DNA of 64,000 nucleotides, from the NCBI GenBank assembly GCA_930367205.1, contig OV884013.1, forward strand, positions 87,483,333-87,547,332, written 5' to 3'. Position numbers and translations under genes: made by a program. Below the pieces are notes generated by a model. The model saw nothing but the letters and a program-made list of their open reading frames with translations. It was not told the DNA's origin and made no database searches. Positions 47,270 to 60,606 of the stretch are shown piece by piece (positions within the stretch are counted from its first letter, which is position 1; each line of letters begins with the position of its first letter). The stretch comes from Acanthosoma haemorrhoidale. Taxonomy: Eukaryota; Arthropoda; Insecta; Hemiptera; Acanthosomatidae.

Positions 47270-48790
47270 TTTCTGGTTTCGAAAGCCAACGTCCGAACAC
47301 TACTGGCGGAGTTCTACGAATTTTATTCTATTCTACACGGCAGTCATTGTGCAAAAGCACAATATTAAAACAGGTCCCACCGGCTGCCCTTCTCTCACTA
47401 GGCAAGATCAGAAGAAGAGCCAAGGCTGAATGGGCAGTGATAAAAGGCACAAACTGATTTGCATTTACATCAAAAGGGCCGTCAGTCGGCAAATAAAGGA
47501 GTAACGATAAATAGGGGATATCTTCGCCCAAGGTCTGACCAGGAGTCCAACGAAATTAGCCTTAAATACATCTATCTGTCTTCCTAGCCGGTTTTATCAT
47601 TACCTTCTTTCTATGCCTTTTTTTTTTTTCCTTTTTAGCTAAAGTTTGATGACCCGAGTAAGTATTCGTTTGAGAATCAATTGCCTCGACTAGTGGAAAG
47701 TACCTAGGACTGGCTGCTGTACCATCTGGATTCAGTAATCTAGGAGGAGTCACAAGTAATCGTTAGAGGTAACGCGTATCTCAGTGATTAAAGGAATGTA
47801 AATTTGTCAGTCGTGAACTATAGTTTCTAATTCGTTACGCCAGGGATCAGTCTGTTGACATTCCACAACAAAATTTGAACATCCCCAAGACGACGATAAC
47901 AACGCAACAAGCATAACTATGTAAAGATACAACCTCGCCTAAAACTCCCAAAAATGTCGGGAACGTAAATGATCTTCTTACCGATCTTAAAACACTTATA
48001 GGACAAAACACATTTTACTGTTAAACACGATACAACGAAAACCATGATAATTACAGCCACATCGGAACTCTATGTGAAAACAATAAAATACTTAGAGAGG
48101 AGAGAATTCTGTACTCACCAGTTACGAGAAGAGTTGTCATAAGGAATCTACATCCTACGACGGCCCCACAAACAAAAACTTTGAAGCAAGGCAAAGAATA
48201 TACATAATGTGCTCCATCGAAATTTAAAATTACTGCCAATGAGTAAACCAGACGTATACGATCCACTGGCACAAAGTATTTTATTAAAATGTAAAGACAA
48301 GGTCATAAATAAAGACATTCTATGGATTGAAGGACACAAGGGGAATACAGGAAATGAGGCAACAAACTAGTGGCACATTACAAAGACTTACTGAAATCGT
48401 GCTGGAAAATAATTGCAAGGATAAGAGTCGCTGGATAATTGGGATAGACGATGGATAAAATCGACTTAAGGAAATAAACGTCACGACGGAAAGATCAAAA
48501 CCTCAACTACACCCTAAACTGCCATACTGACAGATTTTCAACTGACCAAAAGTTATCTACACACAATTGGAATAATTGGCAACCCAAACTATAATTTTTG
48601 GAGGACCAAAGTATAAATTAATCGCTAAAATTTACTGAAAAACGGACACTGGTCTTTACCTAAACGTGAATTACAATAGACAACTATAGAACTAATTCAA
48701 CAAATTACAAACACATTCAACTACGTAGAACCGACTTAGCACAGTCGGAAGCAAACCTTCTCCATTATAGATGGACAAAGAATGTATTAA
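47270..48790 (+). pseudogene. Decayed RNase H-bearing retroelement fragment
   Basis: At 48280-48370 the + strand reads DKVINKDILWIEGHKGNTGNE. This matches the C-terminal RNase H motif (WIPGHxGIxGNExAD) of non-LTR elements. The rest is GC-richer than its surroundings but full of stops. The upstream boundary is uncertain. Confidence 0.45.
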
Positions 48791-49495
48791 TTTTTATTTG
48801 TTAACTTAATATTTTATTTTATGTTTAAGTTTATGGTTGTTATTCTGTCTCTTTATAATTCAACAAGTCGGAAAAATATTTTTTATCGATGTAAATATGA
48901 ATTGATATTTGCAGTATCATTATTCAACGGAGCGGGTAGATGCAAATAAACTCCCTAGCCTGCACTGTACAGTTGAAGCAATAATATTTGTTTTTTTAAC
49001 AGAAAAAGTGCAATTAAAAAAACCTGATGGTTGCTGCTACCTTATACAAAAAAGTATTTGTTTATCTCGACTTAAAGGTAGAGATAGTTTATCTTGTGGT
49101 TGATTGCTGTTAAGATAGCTGGAAATAGACTGGGTGAGTCACCAATCTTGTGACCAAACCACCGCCATCCTTGTGCCAAGGTGAATTCGTGCGCACCTAC
49201 CGGCTCTTTACCGATTGACAGTTGTCGAAACGGAGTATTTTCCTCTATGCTAGTTATATCATCAGGATAATATTTCTATTTTTGGCTTGTTGGTTTTTAG
49301 TTATATCATAGAAGGGTATTAATTTCTCTTGCTCCTCAGCTCGAATCAGATGTACCCTTACAGAATATACACCCTCAATTACCCTTCAATATAACCTTAC
49401 CCCTGGATTCCTTTATCTGTAGTCTTTGGCCATTGACGTAATAAACATTTAAAACTTTTAAAAAACTTAAAAATATTTTCTCCAACCAACTTTAA

Positions 49496-50580
49496 ACTAA
49501 TCCAAATTCAAAATAATCTACACCGATGGTTCTAGAGACTTATCAAAAAAACTTATTTGTTTTTCATTCCGTACCCTATTTCTACCGCTCCCCCCCCCCC
49601 AGCAGAAAAATATTATATGCTTAAAGCACTACCCTTAACAGCGGCCATATATGACGACTCGTAGTTTTGTCATTTGTTCAGATTCATTAATTGCCCTAAA
49701 AGGTATTAGAAATTTTTTTTAACAACTCTAATGATATTATCAAACCCCTAACAGATTTTTTAAGAACATTAAACATTATCATCAAATGTTATAATTTAAC
49801 CGAGCTTCTATCCAATCTAATAAATTAATATTCATAACAAATCGATTAATAAAAAAAATTAGTTAGAAATACCTTTTATAATCTGATATAACCAATGTGT
49901 TTTTATATTGCATTCTTTGAACATGTACCATGAAGAAATTGCTTTGAAACAATCAATATGCATTTAGTTTTGAACCCTAAAACTCACAGTTGTACCCTGC
50001 TCGTACGCCCCGAGTACTAACAGGAAATAATATTCTGAAGAGAATAAATAAAATATAGACATTCTGCCAGCTTAAAACAAGTACGTGTAAATCGTTTTTT
50101 CACATAAATCGTACAACGTACAATGGTAGTGCTTGTAAAAATGATTTGTAGTTCAAAAATTATTTTCTAAAACTTATAAACTTTCTTAAGAGACAGCACA
50201 GAATTTAAACTTTTTTCCAGAAAGTTAGTAAAAATATCTAACTTATTTCATATCTAACTTATTTCATACCTCAACAAAAGTGTACGTATTCAATAGTATC
50301 TTTATGCGCACGAACATTCTTTAACAATTAGTATTCGTGGAAGGGTTTCATTACGAACTGTTCTTAGGATGTACGTAATATAATCATTCTAAGCCAAGTT
50401 ACACTGGATATTTCCAGGAAAGAATAGAAACTTTCACCGATTTGAAATACACTTTTACTCCATCGTTAACTATGATTGTTGATTAATTATTGTAGTGTTA
50501 AGTAGAATTAAACCACTTCCACAATGCACTAAACGGAATTTGAATTTCCATTGGGCCGACGTCCACCGTTTACGGTAGTC
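49496..50580 (+). pseudogene. RNase H retroelement tail, copy A
   Basis: Starts with FKIIYTDGSRD (RNase H first Asp motif, at about 49505-49540) and later SLIALKGIRNFF near 49685. It continues through a non-coding tail (TTTAGTTTTGAACCCTAA, GTACGCCCCGAGTACTAACA, TTCCATTGGGCCGAC) to about 50580. The coding part is broken by stops and a poly(C) run near 49590. It is the longest of three copies; the others are at 52430-52615 and 52616-53300. Confidence 0.5.
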
Positions 50581-51189
50581 TGTAAATGTGTAAATAATTA
50601 GAAAATAAAGCAGCATTGCTTAAAATCAGCTGATTAGCGAACTGCAGTTAACTACAATACCCCGTAAATTGAAACATTATATAGAAGAAACAACAATTTT
50701 CTTGTAGTTTTAGACTAAACCACATGATTTTTATATCTGAGTCGAAACCTAAGTGGTTTTTATGGAGTGTGGTTTTCAGATTTTCAGAACTGGTATACGT
50801 TTCAGTATGTGACAGTGAAAATTCTTGGGTGTGTTGGCATGTTAAAAGTGCAAACAATGATTATTTTTGCCAAATTCCTGGTTTCCACTAGTTGTTAAAT
50901 GCCTGAAAGACCTAACAAATTGCAGTGGAATACATTTCTTGTTCTAAGGACGAAAATGTGAGTTGATGAGTTTTAAAATACAAGGGGCAAAAAGCAGACA
51001 TGCGATGTCATCGAAGTTACACGTACGTTTGTGTCAAAGTTTTCCTAAAATTTAATAGATGAAAATAAAGCGCATTTTATAATCTTAGTTATTAAAATTA
51101 CAGTATTAAATTACTCAACCATGAATGAGATGAATGAGTACTTATCAAAAAGACTACTGTTTCAGTGATCATGATTCAGATAATTTTAT

Positions 51190-51560
51190 TTTTGTTTCAT
51201 ATCCCCTTGTACCAAAATTAATATACGTTACAAAATATAGATTCTACAAACGAATCTTATACAATTGATTCATTATATTTCCTGTAGCTCGGCTACATTT
51301 TATACAAAGTCTGTTTTCTACTAATAGTGATCTACATTGTACAAAAGTGTAATGATGTACATTGTACATTAATGGACTGAATTTGTTAAAAGTGATGGGG
51401 CTCAGCTTATTTTTTTTCTTTTTTTTTCTTTAATAGTCCCTTTAAATTTACAGATAATTATATATAATTATAGATCCTCAGGTGAATCTATTTACAAATT
51501 ATTTTTGTATTTCCTGTAGCATCGCTACATGGGCTCAGCATATTAAAAAAATGGAGCTTA
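51190..51560 (-). repeat. LINE 3'-tail repeat, two partial copies side by side
   Basis: Matches 42975-43329. The phrase ATTTCCTGTAGC(T/A)(C/T)(G)GCTACAT occurs twice, near 51280 and 51510, so the stretch contains two nested or tandem partial copies without an RT part. Confidence 0.5.
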
Positions 51561-52429
51561 AGTAAGGAGATTATTTACATTAATTGATCGGGTGGGGGGA
51601 AATTGGTTTCGATTATATTCGTGGGTACTGACTACGAACTTTAAAAAAAGATTTATTCTAAGAATTTAGTTTTATTAATCTGAAATTATGTTGCGCAGTT
51701 CTGTATTGGAAATCACAAAATAAGATGATATCCAGACTAAACAGCAACATAAATATAAAATTATAATTGCAGACGGAGTAGATACAGTTCAAATCAGTAA
51801 ATGTAAACTCATTTTATTTTTCTATTAAACTGATCTGGTAAATTTGCAAAAACACATAACCCTTGTACAATTATAATGAAAACCTTGATTATCCGTTGTT
51901 GTTGATATCACAGCATTCGTTCCATAAAAATCTCTTGAGTGTCATCGCCATATTTTTTAATTTTTTAAGATACAATCTCACAAATTTCTTAAAGAAACAA
52001 CGTTCACTGCACTATCTAACTATCCTGAACTATGTAAACATGGGTTTCTTCATTTACGCATTCTACAAGGAAGTTTATTGGGTTAGTTCAGACCAAAACA
52101 GATATTTTTTGGTAATCGATTTTGGCTGCAGTTGAGTCAGAACACAAGAGACATTGAAAGCTTTGTGCTATCATTGAATTATTTCAAAATGTACTTCAAA
52201 TTTTATTCAGGTTTAGAACCACAATAAGGAAAAGACATCTTCTGTTCAAATTAATAATCAGGGATCAATGGTCATATCACCAGATTATTTCTCTGTTATG
52301 GAGAACTCGTTTCAACTAAAATTAGCTTCTTAGAAACATTGATAACAGGCAACACAAGGCTAGGCTGAATAACAATTACAGTCATGTGTTTTTCTTCTCC
52401 TAATCTATAGACTCCCATTTATGGAGTAG

Positions 52430-52615
52430 TGATTGGAAATGAATTAAATCCCCACCTTAGGGTTTGAACATGTACCTACCACGATGTAGTAGCTTAGAAC
52501 GAATCAATATTCATTTAGTTTTGAACACTAGAACTGGCAGTCGAGCCCTACCTACCTGTACGCACCGAGTGCTAGCAAGAAATAATTTTCCTGAATATAA
52601 TAAATAAAATATACT
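52430..52615 (+). repeat. RNase H retroelement tail, copy B (tail only)
   Basis: Carries the ATTTAGTTTTGAACACTAGA..., GTACGCACCGAGTGCTAGCA and GAATATAATAAATAAAATATA landmarks of copies A and C, without the RNase H part. It ends where copy C begins. Confidence 0.5.
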
Positions 52616-53300
52616 ACTCTAATTTTCAAAATAATCTATACTGACGGCTCAAGAGAGTAGATTACTTAATACAGGTAAACATTTATATGTTATGGGGTTT
52701 AGTTGTTATTTGTTGGGTTACACTCGGTATCCTATTTTCATCGTTCCCAGAAGAAAAAATACTATATGATTAAACCAATCCTTTACAGCGGTCATATGTG
52801 ACGACACTCATTGTTTTGTCGTTTGCTCAGATTCATAAAGTGCCTTGAAAAGTATTAAAAATATTTGATTCTGTAAGTAGACTGGAGTATAACTTTCTAA
52901 TTAATTTGATTACCAACGAATTAAATCTCCACCTTGGGGTTTGAACATGTACCATGAACAATCAATGTGCATTTAGTTTTGAACCCTAAAAATCACAGTT
53001 GTACCCTACCCGTACGCCCCGAGTACTAACAGGAAATAATAACCTGAAGAGAATAAATAAAATATAGAAATTCAGCCAGCACGAAGAGAAAGCTACTGTT
53101 TAAAACAAGTACGTGACAATCGTCTTTACGCATAAATCGTACAACGTAAAATGGCGGTGTTTGTAAAAATGATTTGTAGTTGAAAAATTATTTTCTAAAA
53201 GTTGATTGTTGATTAATTATTGTAATAGAATTAAACCACTTCAACAATGCGCTAAATGGAATCTGAATTTCCATTGGGCCGACATCCACCGTTTACGGTA
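52616..53300 (+). pseudogene. RNase H retroelement tail, copy C
   Basis: Begins with IFKIIYTDGSRE (RNase H motif, about 52625-52655). It continues with the 'GACGACACTCATTGTTTTGTCG' segment parallel to copy A, then the common tail ending GGGCCGACATCCACCGTTTACGGTAG. It is closer to copy A than to B. The coding part is interrupted. Confidence 0.5.
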
Positions 53301-54675
53301 GAATTAATTATAACATTACATCTAACAGAATTTGGCAAGAGGGTGTCACAATTCTAGGCAGTTTATTGAGAAGCGCCACGTAGTCGAGAATCTAAGGCTC
53401 AAAAATGTTTGTTGACTCAGCTAACCAATCAGAATAAACTAGTGCAATTTTCATCGTTAAGGAAATCATTCAATCTTCGTGTTTTAAATGGGACCATGCA
53501 AGCATACAGTAGGCTAAGGTTGCATCCTTAGTGGATGCATGCTGGTTCTAACCACATTTCTGGCCTCGGTTTGAAATCGTGAATGGCTTGTTTTAACTCT
53601 TTAACTATCCTATACCGTGTAGAGCTGTTTCGGAATTTTATTCTTAGCTTAGTCAAATACCTTGCAGACATTTGCAAAACTAGCTCTTTTTCATTTTAAA
53701 TTATGCGTGTCTTGAGTGCATTTATCTTGTCTGAACCCATGTGGATACGTTTAAGCACTCTGTTTGGCGTTGTAGTCAATGTTTTTATTCAAATCATCTA
53801 AGTTATTAGCTTAAAATATTGTTTCATTGCGGTGCCTCGCAATAATCTGCCTAGCACGGTAACATCTAAAGGAATTTGGCAGGAAGATATTAACATGCTA
53901 GGTGAATTGCTGTTCGGCAACGTCTTGGTTTTCGCTGCCAAGATAGCTCATATAAGTAGTATACATATTGTTGGAGGAAAAAGGAAGCAGACTTTTATAT
54001 CAAGTTTGGTCAAATCTCCTCTTCAAATTAACATTAATTTAATCTGGAGAGAATAGTAAATCACTGTTCCTTGAAAATGTTAGTTACTTATGGCCATAAC
54101 GATAAATTCTAATTGATGCACAATATAGCTCGGTGAATAATTTGTCTAGAAGAGCTGGTTTGATGTCATCCAGTATTTTACAAGTGATTATCGTCGAGAC
54201 AGACTAATGCGATAAACATATTCTCTGGATTCCCCTCGAACGAGCACTAAACAGTCATTATATGGTAAATTGCTTTTGCAATCAAAGGTCTTTTAGAAGT
54301 TAGACAAGGGTACAATATACCGTCGTTGTTACAATGGACAAAGGTAAAGCTGACCGGACAGTAATTTGATACTAACAGACGTAATGATGATAACAAAAAA
54401 ATAAAGAAATTGAGGTGGAAAACGAAAATAAACAGTGGATGACTCATGACTGGAGGCGATCAAGGTGAGAGCTTATCGAACAGTTACTCTGGCAGGCGCC
54501 GCAGAGGCTTCTCTGGCCAGATAGTGTCAGATTACAGTCTTCTGTCTTTGCAGGCTCTGGGCTTACGAAAATTTCTTAATAATAATCACATTATTGAAAC
54601 GATTTTTTTAAATGTTTAACTACTAAAACTTTGTTGCAACAATTATAAACTAGATTCTATTTCTAATGTAGATAT

Positions 54676-54720
<45 letters not shown>

Positions 54721-57700
54721 AACCCTAAATAGAAGACTTAGAACAACATAGATAGATAATGAGTTACTTAAATACTTACGTAATGATTGTGAAGAAAATA
54801 CTTCATTTTACTTGTTAAACCATCATGATCACCGAAAAGTTCAAATAGATGAAAAACCAAGCCGGTCTTCTACGAAGGCAGGTCTTAATACAAAATATCT
54901 TAATACCAAATGCTGACTCCCAAAATTGTTTTTAATATGTTTGAAATACTTTTTAGGGTACCGTTGTTAACGTGTCCTCAATATCGGCACAATCCGAACT
55001 TCAAATCTTGAATAGTTTTCTAGCAATGATTTGAGAATCTTAAAAGTAAGCGAATCGGATTCGACTAGTCAAACCTTAATAGACAGAGGTTTGACGATCA
55101 TTATTGTACATTGAAAATATAAACCTTTTTTAAAACATTAATAAAAAATAAAATTTTAATTAAGGCGAGAAAGTGTTTGCATTGTGTTTTAAACTTATAT
55201 ATCCAATAGGAATGTTTATGGGTTTGAACCCCTTATCGTAAAACAATTTCTCGGTATTAAACCTTAACCTATTGGTGATATGGAAGATGACCTACAGTAT
55301 AAACGTGAAATTTCAACTCTATTTATCAAAATAGTCTCTCTTAAGCTTCGAATCAATTATAAGTCATATTTCACCTAACTAATTTAACAAATATTCAAAA
55401 CAGCTTTGGATGGTTACAGCGTTTCGATAAAATAACCATTCAAATTTATTTGATTGCTTATGATCATCGTACGGTAATATATGGTTGTTCAATAGTAGTT
55501 TTAAGCCTTGTCTGAAAGTGAGTCGACACAAAATGTATGTTTACTCCACTAATTGACTGGACGGAAGAAGAGCTCGAAGAAAGGAATTCTAGTTCCACAC
55601 TTTGGAAAATGGGTAAAAATAAAATGGGTCCAGACTTGGTCATTAGTCATTACCAAAGTGAAGCATACTCTACAATTGGCTATGACAGCTTTACAAATAC
55701 ATTCAGTTGAGCAAATAAGGAAGTAGCCAACATCAAAGTACAAACTTACAGAACAGGAGGGACGAAAAATCAGTACTATTTCTTGTGAAGATTTCTCTGA
55801 ACAGACATATTATCAGGTAAGACGGAATTAAACATAAGTTCTTAAAAAAGCGTTATATAAAAATATTAGTAAATTATAAACAAGTAATTATGAAAGGCGA
55901 AATGTAACCTGCTTTTCTCTGATTTTTTTAAGATTTGCATGCCACTGCTTAGAGGCACTACTACTAGATTTTTCGAGGCATTAGTAAAGTAACAAAATGT
56001 CTATTACACATAAACTATTGTTCAGTTCCTTTATAATAGTGTTATTATTTATTGTTAATTGTCTGCATACTTCTTAATTTTCTTTTATTTCGTTAATTTT
56101 TATTCTTTGTTTACTTTTTTTTGCCTTTGCTCACATATTACAATATTTATTAACCTTATATTGAAATTAATTTAAAGTTTACTCCATATAAAATGAACGT
56201 GAATCGTACGTTTGAGTGTGTAGGATATGTAGTAAATAAATGTCCTCCTGATAGGGTTACTATATGGAGAAAACAAAAAAATATATAAGTGATATATACA
56301 TGCAAATATACAATAAAAACAATACTGAGGCCAGTTTAATCAACTAAATACAGGAAAAGTCTCATTCGATGGACTACTAAACTATTAGCAGATTAATCAA
56401 AACATAACATTTAACTGTCTTAAATAATAAATAAACTAGTTGATAAAAGTTACCTTTTGTATCGCTTAAGAAGTAAGTTGCATAAGAATACTTTTATTTT
56501 TTCAATATATATATATATATAAATGAAATACAGACCGTTGATAAGGTAAAGAAAATGTATTGATAAGTAATCATGGGACTTGGCGAGGGTTACAGAGTGA
56601 TTATAAGCAAGGCTCTTTTCTTTTTTCTTTTCAAATTACTTATTAAAATAACTGATAATTATTAATGTTGGATTACAGAACTTTAATTTTTAGAATGTCT
56701 TTGGAATTGTTTTTGCGTTATTCTTAAGTTAAGTAGGTTGCTATTAACTGCTCTTAACCATGGGAAAACAGGCTTGAATTGTTTTATGTTTGATTTGGTT
56801 TTCCATATTTCCCCTCATTGTTGGTTGTAGCAAAATCACTAATTAATAATATACTATATCTGTAACATTTCAGACAGATCTAATTATTTTTAAGGCACCT
56901 ACCGCAGAACAGAAATACAGACAGACAAACATATGAAAGACATTCACCCCGAATCTGGGCTAGGATATTAGGTGACAAATGCTTTAGTTTATTAAAATTG
57001 TTAAAATGCTATTTATGCTCACCATTGCACTGATGAGATGACCTACGATCTAGGCTCGCTTAAGTCGAACTGACTGCTCCGCCGGGATGTCTGAGGGTTA
57101 TATATTCCCCCACCAGGGAGCATTTTCTGTGAATACCATCGCTGACTCTGGAACTGGAAGAATTGAAGTGCCTGAGTACTCTCGATGACGTACGAGAGTT
57201 AATTAGAAACAGGATCGCTAACTTGCATTTCAGAAAGACCCAAAGGTCATTAGATTTTTCTATTCTTGAAGATATTAGTTGCTTCACCAGGTTTTCCAAA
57301 TTACATAACTGGGACCGAAATTTGTCTAAGTAAATCAATTTAAACGAAATGATACTCTCAAAAATATACGCAAACCAAATGAACGACGTAAAAGGTGATG
57401 GAGCAATGTTGTGTGATACCCGAGCTCTTTAAGGGTTGTAAAAAACTATTCGGTACTGTTTACCGAAAATATTAGATTCCATTTGTTAAACCATTTGGGA
57501 CATTAAAAACCGATTTTAACAATTAGAAAATTTGTAAACGTCTAAAATATTAATATGAAAACACTATTGAAATTAACTGCAACGATAGCAAAGCTTTATT
57601 TTGTAGGTTCCTAAATGTTCACTTGGGAACTAATTTTAAATAACGTCTGTACTGCGACAGTTTTCAAGTCGAATTATTTGCCATAGTTTCCATTATTATA

Positions 57701-58985
57701 CTAATAAAAAACTATCAGTATGCTAAGAAGTCTTTTGGAAATTATCATTGAAATTTCGGGTCGATTGAATCATTTGGGCTATCGTAAATTATATAATGCT
57801 AAGAATATTGTAATGCTAATAATATATAAAATACTAAAAGTAGAAGCAAGCCCCTTCTAGAGTATACCTGCCTCGTGACTTCATAGAAGTCACTGATAGT
57901 TTTAAGTAAGCAACCGCATCCCTTCGAGACATCCTTCCCAATTCCAAGATCTACCCTCGGCTTTAGCCCCAGACCCCTCTTGTTCCAAGACACTCATTCC
58001 TAACCCTCCACCCAGCATGCAGTAACATAACTCTTACTATTTGTACATACCAGTGTTTTTCTTGACCTTCATAATAAAGCTTTTCTTTCTTTTCTTTTAA
58101 AAGACTCTCCTCTACAAAGATTATTTAACTATAGGAAAAAAAAACCTATGTAGAAAGACAGGCGAAAGACGATCTTTTGTTGAAGGCTTCAATGGGTCTT
58201 CCTTCGGGGTGTATATCAAGTATTTGGCGTCCCTAGTTGTAAATCAAATGATTTTCTAATTCACAGTTGTATTGTTAAAGAAAAATAATTTACATAGGTT
58301 GCATCATGTACTAATTAATATTGATAACGCTCGGGGGTGTTTAGGACCGACCCAGCTGATGTTCATTTTGCTATTTTCGCTTATTAGTATGAAGCGAGAT
58401 ACCTTTGTTACGTAGACTCACACTTTCGCTGGAAGTAACCAAAATTCAATAACTTCAAATTACCCCAACCAGCCCCTTTCCTATCGTGTTACATGTGAGC
58501 GCTTGCAGTCTGCATTTATAAAAGGTAAGGGTCAGTTTTTTTCCTTAAACAATCCACTTTAGTGTTACCGTGCTAATCAGATCTTGAATGTTAATAAAAG
58601 TTATTAAACTTATAATTGATTAATAATTTGCTTTTATGTTATGTGTATTGTTGAACTTTTACTTTTTTTTTACCTTCTTTACGGTGCATACACTCTACCA
58701 GAGGCATTTGTACTTTGGATAAATATGTGTTAGCTGGTTTTGCCGTTATAAAGTAAATGGTCATACTGAAAGGGTTTATCCAGTATGAAAATTGTTGCAT
58801 CACTAGTTTTCTTAGAGGATCTGAGAAACTTCGTGCTAGTTTTGTCTATATCGCATGACTAAGTACTGATTTTTTGTTTTGGTTGTGAGCACGTGCGCAT
58901 TTTAATCTTTTGTTTTAAGAGTTAAATAGTCTTTTGGCAAGCTATCACAGCTTATATTTAACAGCTTCGGCTTCAGTCCATTGAA
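53301..58985. other. No gene recognised
   Basis: The small open frames here (53832-54056, 54247-54447, 55549-55743, 57060-57338, 57799-57993) show no motif, no coding-like composition and no splice partners that I can join. A slightly GC-richer patch at about 57040-57340 may be a repeat scrap. Confidence 0.5.
54679..54716. repeat. (TA)n microsatellite
   Basis: About 19 TA units in an uninterrupted run. A shorter run lies near 56505-56521. Confidence 0.95.
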
Positions 58986-59380
58986 TCTAATTGAGTTTAA
59001 ATAAATTCAGTGGTGATGAAGCCGAGTTCGATTCGTTCTTTTATCTTGGGTTTGTGTATTTACTGAGTCATTTGGAAGGCACATATCTGAGAGTTGTTAA
59101 AAATTTCCCCTTCACTGTAGAAAATTATACTTCCACTCTCAAGGTTTTGAAGGAAAGGACCTCTAATACCAGAAGAACTATTAGCTGTATGCTAACCCTA
59201 TTCGGTACCTCTCATTTATAAATAACACGGTCAATTCGATCTGGGGTTACCTGGAACTATATTTAATCCACTTCACATCATTAGCGAATTTCCTACTTAG
59301 CTGGAAACCAATGTTCAGGACCTCGTTTGTGACAATTTTATATTATCAAAATTACCATGTGACCTTTGAAATAAGGTCTC
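58985..59380 (+). pseudogene. BEL/Pao-type gag relic (DUF1759-like)
   Basis: The frame 58991-59221 reads LNKFSGDEAEFDSFF, then LLSHLEGTYLRVVKNFPFTV and ENYTSTLKVLKERT. This follows the DUF1759 pattern of BEL/Pao gag (KFSGDxxxFxxFxxxF...L...L.G.A...I..fpLT..NY..A...L..R). A frameshifted continuation near 59340 reads like ILLSKLPCDL. No LTRs or pol were found. Old, broken copy. Confidence 0.6.
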
Positions 59381-59764
59381 CACCAAGAAAAGAAAACTAA
59401 CGCAATAAACTTGAAAGAGGGGCCAGAACTTAATTAACAGCATGTTGGTCATCGAAACCCTTATCCTGAATCACAAACCATACGGTACCCTTAGTACATC
59501 ATTAAATAGTAAAATATTCAATATGTATACCCCTATGCACTAATAAATAATACAAGACAGAATAATGACAACCAAAACTGGGTTCCAGAATAATCCTTAA
59601 TTATAATATTAACGTTTAGGATTTGCGTAGATGATATTTAAGGTTAACATTGTATTTTAATGTAGTATTGAAGCCATAGATAATTAATTTTGTTTCAATG
59701 TGATTTATTGTTTGTTTGTTTAGAGCATTTTGAGTTCTAGCACATGTCAATCCTCTAGTTATTT

Positions 59765-59930
59765 AAAACTAAGCTTTCTTTTATTAGGTTGCCCAACACT
59801 TGTCAAAAATGTCATCAAACATGCGAGAGCATGCACAATACAATTGTGCCGTTGCAAATCGCCCGATACCAAAACTCAAACTGTTCGACATCTGTACCAA
59901 CACGGTCAAAAACTAGTTTGAAAACGGTTT
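59765..59930 (+). pseudogene. Possible integrase zinc-binding scrap of an LTR element
   Basis: CPTLVKNVIKHARACTIQLC followed by RCKSPDTKTQTVRHL resembles the H2C2 zinc-binding end of retroviral-type integrases (W..M..DV...V..C..CQ..K). The second Cys pair is displaced and the upstream His pair was not found. It may belong with the gag relic 400 bp upstream. Tentative. Confidence 0.3.
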
Positions 59931-60606
59931 GTGATTGCCAAAACGGTCAGAGGATCAGATTAAGGACTAGGAATCCGAGGCATGCACCGTTATACCCCCC
60001 TCTTTTTCTCGCCGTAATAAGGAAAGTAAAATATTGTTAGATGTAATTTAAGTTACTGCTCGTAAAATGAATTGACGTTAACTTTTATTTTGTCTATTAA
60101 TGATTGTGTATGAAACCATTAATGTGTTGTTGTTTTTTTTGTTTATTTTTTAACTAAACTTGAAACATTCAAAAAGGTTATCTTATCTGGAAGTCGGCCT
60201 AGCTCTCGTTCTGTCAAAAATGAATTCGTGGTTTCTGAACAAGAGACGCTATCCATCTTCCATTGTGGCAAGGACTCAAATTTGGTAAAGTTTGATATTT
60301 TAGTCAGTGGCGCTTTGTTCCCGTGAAGACAGGTGAGTGCTTTTGATTATTATAAGTGGGGCTCTCTCCCTTAACTGGACGTGCGTCGCACGGACCTTTG
60401 TAGGGTATGGCAAGCCGTAGGGACCCCCCAGTTGATGAATTTCAACATCCAAAAAGAGTATGCCGCAAGCGTACTCTCCCCAAGCCCCAGAGGTTAAAAC
60501 CTCTAACTCCTTCACCCCCCTAAACTCGGCAGCCCAGTCCGAGGCCAGTACATCCGCCGCCCCTTCTGCCCCTAAATCGCCACCCCCCTTATATTAGGGC
60601 GCATTA

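Noticed and set aside
60300..60515. 71-codon minus-strand frame in the LINE 5' region
   Set aside because: Antisense to the LINE with no motif. Chance frame in GC-rich sequence.
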